Notes under the pieces: model-generated
Seen by the model: the letters and a program-made list of their open reading frames with translations, nothing else
Database searches by the model: none
What the model was told of the DNA's origin: nothing
Origin: Deltaproteobacteria bacterium
GTDB taxonomy: Bacteria; Desulfobacterota; Syntrophia; Syntrophales; UBA2210
Reading direction: 5' to 3'
DNA: 6,688 nucleotides
Assembly (NCBI GenBank): GCA_019314085.1
Contig: JAFCZZ010000431.1
Coordinates: forward strand, 1-6,688
In this document: positions 1 to 6,202 of the stretch, in pieces
Layout: the number at the start of each line of letters is the position of its first letter
Position numbering within the stretch: position 1 is the stretch's first letter
Position numbers and translations under genes: made by a program

Positions 1-2
1 GC

Positions 3-650
3 GGTTGCCAGCGGATCAGCGAGGAAAAAATAAAGGCTTTCGCCGGGATATCACTCCCCCTGAATATCCTGACCCTGAATCTGGAAAAGATGGAACGAGC
101 GATAGAGGAAAGCCCATGGGTCAGGAATGCCTCTGTCGGAAGGGAGTTCCCCGACAGGCTCGTTATCGAGGTTACCGAGAGATCTGCCGTCGCCCTCCTT
201 AAAAAGGGCAACGACCTGCATATTGTGGATCGGAACGGAGTGGTATTTAAGAAGTTTGAGACAGGCGACAGCGCAGATGTTCCGGTCCTCACCGGGTTCT
301 ACAGGGACGGAGACCTGCAAAGTGACTTGCTGAGAAAGGCCTTTGCATTCCTGGACTATCTTTCCGGAAGCGATCATTTTCCCCGGATCTGGAATGTATC
401 GGAGATCTATGTGGATGACGTGTATGACTTTTCTGTTGTGACGGATAACCATCTGTTTTTGAATCTCGGTTTCGAGGATTACGAGAAGAAGCTGAAGCGA
501 CTGAAGAAGGTTATGGCGGACCTGGCGCGAAGAGGTTTGGAAGGAAGGACTCTGAGCATCGACCTCGTAGATTCCAGTAGAGTCGTTATTCAGCAGGGGA
601 ATGCCTTCAGCAGGAAGGGCCCGGCAGGGGATCGCAAGACGAAGATATGA
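3..650 (+). CDS. ftsQ: Cell division protein FtsQ, 5'-truncated by the window edge
   Basis: FtsQ is a bitopic inner-membrane divisome protein whose periplasmic POTRA and beta domains scaffold FtsB/FtsL and link septal wall synthesis to the Z ring. The frame is open from base 3 and ends at TGA 648-650, giving 215 visible residues. The cytoplasmic tail and membrane segment lie outside the window. The visible start is the POTRA domain: RISEEKIKAFAGI, then NILTLNLEKMERAIEESPWV, then FPDRLVIEVTERSAVALL, which is the usual PWVxxAxVxRxFPDxLxIxVxER pattern. The beta domain follows, with NVSEIYVDD, LFLNLGFEDYEKKLKRL, and SIDLVDSSRVVIQ near the C-terminus. An internal ATG at base 90 opens a shorter frame, but the POTRA homology clearly extends upstream of it. 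The next gene is ftsA, 60 bases downstream on the same strand, as expected in a dcw operon. Confidence 0.93.
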   Translation, partial: GCQRISEEKIKAFAGISLPLNILTLNLEKMERAIEESPWVRNASVGREFPDRLVIEVTERSAVALLKKGNDLHIVDRNGVVFKKFETGDSADVPVLTGFYRDGDLQSDLLRKAFAFLDYLSGSDHFPRIWNVSEIYVDDVYDFSVVTDNHLFLNLGFEDYEKKLKRLKKVMADLARRGLEGRTLSIDLVDSSRVVIQQGNAFSRKGPAGDRKTKI

Positions 651-710
651 TGGTTGTAAAAAAGACAGTTTTCTTTCTCCGAGATGTGTGATGACGGGAA
701 GGGTGGGTAG

Positions 711-1865
711 ATGGCGAAGAGAGAAAATATTATCGTAGGGCTCGACGTGGGGACGACGAAAACGTGTGTCATCGTTGGAGAGATCACGAGTGCCGGGGTC
801 GATATCATCGGGATCGGCACGCACCCTTCAAACGGACTCCAGAAGGGGGTCGTGGTCAATATCGACAGTACGGTGGATTCAATAAAGAGGGCCGTGGAAG
901 AGGCTGAACTGATGTCGGAATGTGAGATACGGTCCGTCTCTACCGGTATTGCAGGGAGTCACATCAAGGGATCGAACAGTTATGGCATTGTCGCCGTCAA
1001 AGGCGGTGAGGTGGACGAATATGATGTCAAAAGGGCGTTGGAGGCGGCCAAGGCCATCGCCATACCCCTGGACAGGAAGGTGATCCACATACTGCCTCAG
1101 TATTATATCGTTGATGATCAGGATGGGGTAAAGAACCCCATAGGAATGTCGGGTGTCAGACTTGAGGCCAAGGTCCATGTCGTCACCGGTTCCGTCACGT
1201 CCGTACAGAACATAATCAAGTCCGTTAATCGGGTGGGCCTGGATGTGAATGATGTTATCTTTGAACCGCTGGCCTCAAGCGAAGCGATCCTCACCCAGGA
1301 CGAAAAGGATCTGGGGGTTGCCCTGATCGATATCGGGGGTGGTACCACCGACATCGCGGTCTTTGCCGAGGGAAGCATCCAACATACCGCCGTTCTGCCT
1401 CTGGGGGGCCAGTATGTTACCAACGATATATCCGTGGGTCTGCGCACCCCGGTATTGGAAGCCGAGAAGATAAAGATTAAATATGGGTGCACCTATACCC
1501 CCCTGATCCCCCAGAATGAAATCATCGAGGTGCCCAGCGTGGGTGGCAGGAATCCGCGAAATGTCTCACGGCAGGTACTGGGTGAGATCATCGAACCGCG
1601 CATAGAGGAGATCCTCGGTCTTACGCACAGGGAGATCGTCAGATCGGGGTATGAAGATCTTCTGGCCGCCGGCGTTGTCCTGGGCTATCCGGTGGGTGTC
1701 GGGGGTATCACCGATATCATCAACAGTCCGATGTATACGACGGGAGTAGGGCTGGTTGTTTATGGAAGCACCAGTCGCGCTGATTATGCCGTGAAGAAGA
1801 GTGAAAGAGGGATCATGAGCAAACTAACAAAGACTGTCGAGAGATGGTTTAACGATTTTTTCTGA
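711..1865 (+). CDS. ftsA: Cell division protein FtsA, with an apparent internal deletion
   Basis: FtsA is an actin-fold ATPase that binds the FtsZ tail and anchors the Z ring to the membrane. The ATG at 711 directly follows an in-frame TAG (708-710) and a purine-rich GGGAAGGGTGGG at 696-708, so the start is well fixed. Visible motifs are phosphate-1 loop LDVGTTK (residues 11-17), subdomain 1C around 85-160, [12 protein letters not shown] (207-218, phosphate 2), [11 protein letters not shown] (273-283), and a C-terminal amphipathic membrane-targeting helix [14 protein letters not shown] (371-384). At 384 residues it is short for the family, usually about 410-420. Residues 321-330 read [10 protein letters not shown]. 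In relatives, GVV(I/L) is followed by TGG and about 20 further residues before G-P/Y-P. About 24 residues, including the adenosine-contacting TGG, therefore seem absent, with the junction near bases 1680-1685 and the frame kept. Either the allele is damaged or the sequence is misassembled. Confidence 0.93.
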   Translation: MAKRENIIVGLDVGTTKTCVIVGEITSAGVDIIGIGTHPSNGLQKGVVVNIDSTVDSIKRAVEEAELMSECEIRSVSTGIAGSHIKGSNSYGIVAVKGGEVDEYDVKRALEAAKAIAIPLDRKVIHILPQYYIVDDQDGVKNPIGMSGVRLEAKVHVVTGSVTSVQNIIKSVNRVGLDVNDVIFEPLASSEAILTQDEKDLGVALIDIGGGTTDIAVFAEGSIQHTAVLPLGGQYVTNDISVGLRTPVLEAEKIKIKYGCTYTPLIPQNEIIEVPSVGGRNPRNVSRQVLGEIIEPRIEEILGLTHREIVRSGYEDLLAAGVVLGYPVGVGGITDIINSPMYTTGVGLVVYGSTSRADYAVKKSERGIMSKLTKTVERWFNDFF

Positions 1866-1873
1866 GGAGGAGG
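1864..1873 (+). promoter_or_regulatory. Shine-Dalgarno sequence for ftsZ
   Basis: GAGGAGGAGG overlaps the ftsA stop codon (TGA 1863-1865). The copy AGGAGG at 1868-1873 lies 8 bases before ATG 1882, which is good spacing. An in-frame GTG at 1876 sits only 2 bases after the last AGGAGG (5 bases after the first copy at 1865-1870) and is the less likely start. The overlap points to translational coupling of ftsA and ftsZ. Confidence 0.75.
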
Positions 1874-1881
1874 GTGTGGAT

Positions 1882-3054
1882 ATGTTTGAACTGGTAAAGG
1901 GCAGCGCTAAAAGCAATACCGCCAAGATCAAGGTGATCGGTGTCGGTGGCGGCGGAGGGAATGCCGTCAACATGATGATAGCCTATAATCTCAGCGGCGT
2001 GGATTTTATCGTGGCCAACACGGATTCTCAGGCCATGGTAGCGTCAAAGGCCCCGATAAAGGTGCAGCTGGGGGCCGAAGCAACCAAGGGTCTTGGTGCC
2101 GGATCGGATCCCGAGGTGGGGAAGAGGGCGGCCATTGAATCCCAGGAGCGGCTGCGGGAGGTCCTGAGTGGATCGGATATGGTCTTTGTGACGGCGGGTC
2201 TCGGAGGAGGTACCGGGACGGGCGGTGCGCCGGTTGTGGCTGAGATTGCGAGAGATTTAGGAGCCCTTACCGTCGCTGTCGTTACGAAACCATTTCAGTT
2301 TGAGGGGAAGAAACGATGGCGGCAGGCGGAGGAGGGCCTGGCCGAGCTGAAGAAGGTGGTCGATACGCTCATTGTGGTCCCGAATCAGAGACTTCTCAGT
2401 ATCAGCGGCAGAAACATGTCTCTGCCCGATGCCTTCAAGAAGGCTGATGATATCCTCCACAACGGGGTGAAGGGAATTTCTGATCTGATCATGGTCCCGG
2501 GTCTGATCAATCTTGATTTTGCCGATGTGAAGAATGTCATGTCTGAGATGGGACTGGCCCTGATGGGTACCGGTGTGGCCAGCGGCGACAACAGGGCCGT
2601 TGAGGCCGCGCAGAAGGCGATCTCCTCGCCTCTCCTGGAAGACAACTCAATCCAGGGGGCCCGGGGTGTGCTCCTCAACATAACAGGCGGGCCCGAGATG
2701 ACACTCTTTGAAGTCAATGAGGCCTCGTCTCTGGTGCAGGCTGAGGCCCACGAAGACGCGAATATCATATTTGGAACGGTTGTCGATGAGGGTATGGGCG
2801 AGGAGATACGCATTACCGTCATTGCCACAGGGTTTGATCCGCAAGACAGAGGTTATGAGAGACCCTCTGAGCTTTCCGGCATACCGAATATGAATGTCGG
2901 GAGGAAAAGGGAAAATTTCGAAAAGCCTACTTTTATACGAAACAGGAATGAAAAGACGGGGGAGAAACCTGTCGTTATTCGGATGGGAATGATAAGTGAT
3001 GATGAAGATATGGATTTTGAGACACCGGCCTTCCTGAGAAAACAGGCTGATTAG
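1882..3054 (+). CDS. ftsZ: Cell division protein FtsZ (tubulin-like GTPase)
   Basis: FtsZ polymerises with GTP into the cytokinetic ring in the cytoplasm. The frame gives 390 residues from ATG 1882 (392 from the alternative GTG 1876). Motifs in order are the Gly-rich nucleotide loop [11 protein letters not shown] (20-30), the tubulin signature GGGTGTG (108-114), [10 protein letters not shown] (136-145), [10 protein letters not shown] (167-176), and the T7 synergy loop NLDFAD (210-215) with the catalytic Asp residues. The C-terminal domain segments [11 protein letters not shown] and ITVIATGF follow. A short charged linker (about 320-375) ends in the conserved tail [12 protein letters not shown], which in this family binds FtsA. 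The linker holds a second similar motif, FEKPTFIR (346-353). The gene looks intact and full length. It starts 16 bases after the ftsA stop and should be co-transcribed with ftsA. Confidence 0.97.
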   Translation: MFELVKGSAKSNTAKIKVIGVGGGGGNAVNMMIAYNLSGVDFIVANTDSQAMVASKAPIKVQLGAEATKGLGAGSDPEVGKRAAIESQERLREVLSGSDMVFVTAGLGGGTGTGGAPVVAEIARDLGALTVAVVTKPFQFEGKKRWRQAEEGLAELKKVVDTLIVVPNQRLLSISGRNMSLPDAFKKADDILHNGVKGISDLIMVPGLINLDFADVKNVMSEMGLALMGTGVASGDNRAVEAAQKAISSPLLEDNSIQGARGVLLNITGGPEMTLFEVNEASSLVQAEAHEDANIIFGTVVDEGMGEEIRITVIATGFDPQDRGYERPSELSGIPNMNVGRKRENFEKPTFIRNRNEKTGEKPVVIRMGMISDDEDMDFETPAFLRKQAD

Positions 3055-3094
3055 ACGGAGAAAAACGGGTATCAGGGCTGTACCTTTAAAAAAT

Positions 3095-3126
3095 GGGCGT
3101 CAGTCAGTTTTCGCATTCGCCCTTTT
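3095..3126 (+). terminator. Weak candidate Rho-independent terminator after ftsZ
   Basis: GGGCG (3095-3099) can pair with CGCCC (3118-3122), which is followed directly by TTTT. An A-run lies just upstream, so it could also act on the other strand. The stem is only 5 bp and the loop is 18 bases, so this is a weak call. It is placed 40 bases after the ftsZ stop, where a cluster terminator would be expected. Confidence 0.3.
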
Positions 3127-3142
3127 GTAGCGTAGTGAGTGA

Positions 3143-3231
3143 GGGCAGGGTAAACAAAGCCTTGAAGAGAGACCTGTCCCACCCATACAGGATGGTTGAA
3201 TATGTGTCTTTGTCCGGCGTCAGAACCTGCC
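3143..3231 (+). other. Possible structured RNA with mutually exclusive stems
   Basis: GGGCAGG (3143-3149) can pair with CCTGTCCC (3173-3180) with one bulged T. The same GGCAGG can pair perfectly with CCTGCC (3226-3231). CCTGT (3173-3177) can pair with ACAGG (3187-3191), and CCACCC (3179-3184) can close over ATACA with GGATGG (3190-3195) with one mismatch. These stems exclude one another, as in a switching leader or attenuator. The segment GTCAGAACCTGCC (3219-3231) looks like the 3' closing element of cobalamin riboswitches (CAGGA-ACCTGCC), but the core elements do not precede it. This may be chance pairing in a GC-containing spacer. Confidence 0.25.
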
Positions 3232-3401
3232 TGTCTTGCCCCTCTTGTACCTTGGAAGAAAACCCGCCTCTTAATTTTCTAATCCCGATACACGGGATGC
3301 GTGCATTAACAAAATAATTTCTAACTTACTAAAGAAGTCCGGTGAAAATCCCGATATTCCATCTGGAGATACATTATTTGTCGTGGTGAGCACAAGTGCC
3401 T

Positions 3402-3415
3402 CCCCGGTACCGGGG
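3402..3415. repeat. Perfect 14-bp palindrome
   Basis: CCCCGGTACCGGGG is a perfect inverted repeat with no spacer, about 80 bases before the preferred start of the PAS-GGDEF gene. With no spacer it suits a dimeric DNA-binding protein better than an RNA hairpin. No T-run follows it, so it is not a terminator. A role as an operator is only a possibility. Confidence 0.35.
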
Positions 3416-3494
3416 GTGATTGCCGTTTCTTGTCTTTCCGGGCGAGCAGATGGCCCGGCAGACGATATTCGTGGATAGGAACAGAGGGAGTGGT

Positions 3495-4445
3495 ATGGGA
3501 AAGGATACTCTTATGACAGAGGGGCAGGGTGTGAAAAGAACTGAAAGAAACCGTGTTGATGCTCCTTTCATATCCGGAGATTATCAAGAAATCCAGGAGG
3601 AGCTTCAGGGGCTGAAAAGACAGGAAGAGCAAAACCAGGAAGAATTGGAAAGGGCTATCGAACAGACGAGTGCAATGGCTGTGGAGGCCCAGATCGCTAA
3701 TATCGAGCTGACACAGATCATCAACACATCAGCCGACGGGATCATGCAGGTCAACAACGATTTTACGGTACAGCTCATCAATACGACCCTGCAATCCTTC
3801 TTGAATAAAACCCAGGACGAGGTTGCAGGGAAGAAATGTTATGACCTGCTCTTGAGTCCGCAGTGTGGTGACAGGGGCTGCCCCCTGGCGAGGATTTTGC
3901 GTGGCGAAGAGTTTGTTGAATGTGACATGGAAAAGAGACGAAGTGACGGTGTGCCCGTCCCCTTCATCAGCAGCGCCACACCCTTCCGAGGGGTTGATGG
4001 CGAGCTGATTGGTATGGTTGTTGGCTTCAAGGATATCGAAGAGCGGAAGCGTGCCGAGATGGTCCTCAAGGAGTCGAATGAACAGTTGGAGCGTTTCGCC
4101 ACGATCGATGCGTCAACACAGATAGCAAACCGGTCCTGTTTTGATCAGACCATCAGCCGTGAGTGGGGACGCCTGAGAAGAGACAAAGAACCGCTTTCCC
4201 TGATTCTGTGTGATGTTGACTGTTTCGGGAGAATCCTTTGCCGTTATTCTACCGGGGACGGATACCGATGGGGTCTCCCATGTTGCCGAATTTCTGCGTC
4301 TGAGCATCGAGCGGACCGGCATAGAACACAACGCCTCATCCGTGAATTCTCATGTGACCGCCAGCCTGGGTGTTGCCACGACATTCCCGTCTGGAGAGAC
4401 GACACCGGAAGCGCTTGTCGAATCTGCGGGCAAGGCCCTGCGTGA
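3495..4445 (+). CDS. PAS sensor with N-terminal half of a GGDEF diguanylate cyclase domain (frameshifted)
   Basis: ATG 3495 is preferred because GAGGGAG (3484-3490) lies just upstream. In-frame TTG 3420 and ATG 3450 would add up to 25 residues. From 3495 the frame gives 316 residues. A Gln/Glu-rich coiled coil spans about 29-75. A PAS domain spans about 76-180, with NTSADGIMQVNNDF and a closing GFKDIEERKRAE. It carries a Cys cluster (C115, C124, C129 in KKCYDLLL...CGDRGCPL). The GGDEF domain begins with LERFATIDASTQIANR (198-213) and SLILCDVDCF (235-244). After residue 244 the frame leaves homology and runs 72 unrelated residues to a stop at 4443-4445. The family continues here with K-YND-YGH--GD and then GG(D/E)EF, all missing. 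The first two signatures also deviate from consensus (DAST for DxLT, NRSCF for NRRYF). Such proteins make c-di-GMP; this copy almost certainly cannot. Confidence 0.75.
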   Translation: MGKDTLMTEGQGVKRTERNRVDAPFISGDYQEIQEELQGLKRQEEQNQEELERAIEQTSAMAVEAQIANIELTQIINTSADGIMQVNNDFTVQLINTTLQSFLNKTQDEVAGKKCYDLLLSPQCGDRGCPLARILRGEEFVECDMEKRRSDGVPVPFISSATPFRGVDGELIGMVVGFKDIEERKRAEMVLKESNEQLERFATIDASTQIANRSCFDQTISREWGRLRRDKEPLSLILCDVDCFGRILCRYSTGDGYRWGLPCCRISASEHRADRHRTQRLIREFSCDRQPGCCHDIPVWRDDTGSACRICGQGPA

Positions 4446-4497
4446 CGCAAAGGCATCCGGGCGAAACCGTGTTGCTCTCAGACATGTCGTGGAATAA
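4210..4497 (+). pseudogene. Displaced C-terminal half of the same GGDEF domain
   Basis: In a different frame from the N-terminal half, homology resumes near base 4227. GESFAVILPGTDTDGVSHVAEFLR corresponds to the GG(D/E)EFAVILPGT region, followed by VTASLGVATTFPSGETTPEALVESAGKALRDAKASGRNRV, the normal end of a GGDEF domain, and a stop at 4495-4497. The signature reads SGESF instead of GG(D/E)EF, so the residue expected to be Glu is Ser. Aligned with the upstream half, about 40 residues (roughly 115-125 bases, not a multiple of three) are missing between VDCF and GESF. I read this as one broken gene spanning 3495-4497 rather than two genes. The GTG at 4210 is not a convincing independent start. 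Confidence 0.8.
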
Positions 4498-4809
4498 AGA
4501 AGAGTTGTGATGCCGGGCCGGCATACCCGGTCCCGTTAGACTGCCGCAAGACGTTAGGTATGTTTTCCTCTCTGAAAGAGACGGGTGCAGTACAGCCACC
4601 CCCTCTTCAGCAGAAGGCGGGAATAGCGGATTCCCTCCGGACCTGCCAGCAATGAGATAGGGAAAGAATATATCCTGCCTGTCTATGGCGATGGCGTTAC
4701 ATATCAGCATAGCCCCCCAGCCAAGGGGTTGATTGGTCGTCAGCAGCAGTATTCCTATATAAAACCTGAGACTGAACTTGATAGTAATTGTATCGTTTGT
4801 ATCCTGCAC
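4336..4809 (-). CDS. Doubtful small membrane-protein frame or remnant
   Basis: A minus-strand frame from GTG 4809 encodes 157 residues. Only the first third looks protein-like: residues 12-42 (bases 4684-4776) contain RFYIGILLLTTNQPLGWG then AMLICNAIAI, which could form one or two short membrane segments. The rest is of low quality and runs antisense into the end of the GGDEF gene, which is unlikely for a real protein. AGGGAGG lies about 14 bases upstream of the GTG, a long spacing. It may be a decayed small membrane gene whose original stop was lost by frameshift, or chance. I do not recognise a family. Confidence 0.2.
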   Translation of the reverse strand: MQDTNDTITIKFSLRFYIGILLLTTNQPLGWGAMLICNAIAIDRQDIFFPYLIAGRSGGNPLFPPSAEEGVAVLHPSLSERKTYLTSCGSLTGPGMPARHHNSSLFHDMSESNTVSPGCLCVTQGLARRFDKRFRCRLSRRECRGNTQAGGHMRIHG

Positions 4810-4863
4810 AGACGTGTGGTTCCTCCCTAATGGATGTGCGAAACTGCCGGACGTGAGGTTTCC
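4498..4863. other. 366-base convergent intergenic stretch
   Basis: This lies between the 3' ends of the GGDEF gene (+) and the MBL gene (-). It contains a near-perfect palindrome ATGCCGG-G-CCGGCAT (4510-4524) and a hairpin GGGAAT-AGCGG-ATTCCC (4619-4635). A short CCCC/GGGG pairing lies near 4710-4730. None of these is followed by a T-run on either strand, so I do not call a terminator. Apart from the doubtful hydrophobic minus-strand frame, I see no gene. Confidence 0.5.
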
Positions 4864-6093
4864 CTATATGCCAAACGTTTCGCCCTCCTTCGGCGCGATG
4901 CATATGGTGGAGGATCCCCTTTCCTCTAATATGGTTCGCGCAACCTCCAGCTTGTTGTCTATATCATCGTCTGTCTGATCGAGGTCATGGTGAAAGAGGT
5001 ACAGCTTTTTCACCCCGGCCCGGTCAGACATCTCCACCGCCCGGTTTACCGATGAATGCCCCCAGCCGATCTTTCCCTCATACTCCTCGTCCATATAGGT
5101 GCAGTCGGTTATCAACACATCGGTATCAGCGATAAACCCTTCCAGTTTTCTGACGTAGCTCTCATCGTATAACGCGTTGGACCGCGGGTACAACTCATTA
5201 TCCGTGACATAACAGAATGATCTGCCTTTATAATCCAAACGGTATCCCAGGCACTGGCCGGGGTGATTCAGGAGCATGGTCTGTATCGTCGCAGCGCCGA
5301 TATTGAATTGCTCCTCTCCCAGGTCGAAAAAGGAGATTTCCGCACCGAATTCCTTGATGTTAATGGGAAAATACACACCGTCCATCTGCCCCGCTATCAG
5401 TTCGCGCAGTGACATGCTCCCGTTGGGCGGGCCGTAGATATCAAAGGAGTTTCCCTTGGGGTACAGAGGGACGAAAAAGGGCAGACCGTGTATGTGGTCC
5501 CAGTGGGGATGCGTTATGAATATTATGGCTTCTGTGATCGTTCGTCCTTCAGACAGAAGGTGGTTCGACAATTCTTTTATCCCGCTCCCGGCATCGAAGA
5601 TGAAGAGGGTATCTCCTGGGAGGCAAAGGGTGACGCAGGGCGTGTTCCCTCCGTACCTCGCCGTCTTCCGGCCCGGTACCGTCAGGGTCCCGTGTATGCC
5701 CCAGAAGGTGAAGCTGATATGGTCCTTTATGATTTCCTTGAGATCACGGAGGACCGTTTTTTCGTTGACGGGTTTGGTTATAACGTCGTCGGCCCCGGCG
5801 GCGAGGGCGTCTTGGCGGGCTTGATCGGATAGTTGTTCAAAGGCGACCACTATCTTCGTCTCGGCCAGATCATCGATGCCCCGCAGGTGGCGGAGCAGTT
5901 CGAGACTGTCTCCTTCGAGGGCTGTCACGCTCAGGATGATGCAGTCGGATTCGTGGGCCATGATCTCGGGTACGGTACCGGCGCCTGCGGTGCCCGAATG
6001 TACCGTCTGCCCGCCTTCCTTCAGGATACCGGTAAGTCTTTTCGTAAAGAGGGGATCGTCATCAATAATGAAAAATGTGTATTTCTTATTCAT
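4864..6093 (-). CDS. Degenerate receiver domain fused to a metallo-beta-lactamase-fold hydrolase
   Basis: The 409-residue product has two domains. Residues 5-122 form a CheY-like receiver: acidic cluster DDD (11-13) and conserved Lys in ITKP (K107) are present, but the phospho-accepting position reads ILSV (S55 in place of Asp), and the usual Thr/Ser switch residue is Ala (A84). Residues 128-409 form an MBL-fold domain. It has WGIHGTLTVPG, RYGGNTPCV (146-154), FDAGSG (166-171), metal motif HPHWDH (195-200), H277 in NHPG, D298 in TDNE, DCTYMDEEY (330-338), GWGHSS (343-348) and HHD (368-370). This pattern belongs to the RNase Z/PhnP-like, cyclic-phosphodiesterase-like branch, so a phosphodiester substrate is likely but not shown. 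All visible metal ligands are present, so the hydrolase should be active. No signal peptide is seen. ATG 6093 gives a sensible receiver start, although no Shine-Dalgarno sequence precedes it. Confidence 0.88.
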   Translation of the reverse strand: MNKKYTFFIIDDDPLFTKRLTGILKEGGQTVHSGTAGAGTVPEIMAHESDCIILSVTALEGDSLELLRHLRGIDDLAETKIVVAFEQLSDQARQDALAAGADDVITKPVNEKTVLRDLKEIIKDHISFTFWGIHGTLTVPGRKTARYGGNTPCVTLCLPGDTLFIFDAGSGIKELSNHLLSEGRTITEAIIFITHPHWDHIHGLPFFVPLYPKGNSFDIYGPPNGSMSLRELIAGQMDGVYFPINIKEFGAEISFFDLGEEQFNIGAATIQTMLLNHPGQCLGYRLDYKGRSFCYVTDNELYPRSNALYDESYVRKLEGFIADTDVLITDCTYMDEEYEGKIGWGHSSVNRAVEMSDRAGVKKLYLFHHDLDQTDDDIDNKLEVARTILEERGSSTICIAPKEGETFGI

Positions 6094-6202
6094 GGCGTTT
6101 TTTGAATGACAGATTGTAACGATGTTGTATTATCGGTTTATGAACCAAGCCACCGCTTTTCTCGCATGATTTTCCGGCTTTGTCAAAATGTTTCGTCACC
6201 AT
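6094..6202 (-). promoter_or_regulatory. Intergenic leader upstream of the receiver-MBL gene
   Basis: These 109 bases separate the exonuclease stop from the MBL start on the minus strand. Reading on that strand, TTGACA (6186-6181) is a perfect -35 hexamer but has no good -10 at 16-18 bases. GATAAT (6134-6129) and TACAAT (6118-6113) are each 5 of 6 to the -10 consensus but lack a matching -35. No terminator hairpin follows the exonuclease gene. Either a weak internal promoter or read-through from the exonuclease gene is possible. Confidence 0.25.

Larger units (their letters stand above)
3055..3494 (+). other. 440-base non-coding stretch between ftsZ and the PAS-GGDEF gene
   Basis: No reading frame here has both a ribosome site and protein-like composition. 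The frame at 3093-3317 lacks a Shine-Dalgarno sequence and resembles no family I recognise. The stretch holds the weak terminator at 3095-3126, a cluster of competing hairpins at 3143-3231, and a hairpin ATCCCG-ATACA-CGGGAT at 3282-3298. An AT-rich segment at 3303-3333 has TTAACA at 3306 as a poor -35 match and no good -10. A 10-base direct repeat AATCCCGATA occurs at 3281-3290 and 3347-3356, and a perfect palindrome lies at 3402-3415. The sequence GAAGTCCGGTGAAAATCCC (3334-3352) resembles the GGTGAAAATCC core of cobalamin riboswitches, but the CCCGC-ACTG element that should follow is absent. Confidence 0.6.

Noticed and set aside
647..691. 14-codon + strand frame overlapping the ftsQ stop
   Set aside because: Too short, no ribosome site of its own, and lies within the ftsA leader; no leader-peptide features seen.
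51..824. Long minus-strand open frame (257 codons) opposite ftsQ and the start of ftsA
   Set aside because: It is antisense to two clearly homologous genes, its product resembles no family, and it bridges their boundary; a codon-bias shadow.
3140..3175. c-di-GMP (GEMM) riboswitch, suggested by GGGTAAAC followed by AAAGCC
   Set aside because: The two pieces are adjacent with no P2 hairpin between them, and the GGGTTACC-type 3' element is missing.
3093..3317. 74-codon + strand frame after ftsZ
   Set aside because: No Shine-Dalgarno sequence before the ATG, no recognisable family, and it overlaps the hairpin-rich spacer.
4510..4635. Palindromes in the convergent gap as a bidirectional terminator
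   Set aside because: Neither hairpin is followed by a T-run on either strand.
4815..4865. Group II intron domain V-like sequence after the MBL gene
   Set aside because: Superficial likeness only: no AGC/CGC catalytic triad, no proper 34-base hairpin and no reverse transcriptase nearby.
5456..5832. Two + strand frames opposite the receiver-MBL gene
   Set aside because: They are mirror frames of a gene with full domain homology on the minus strand; their products have no protein-like motifs.
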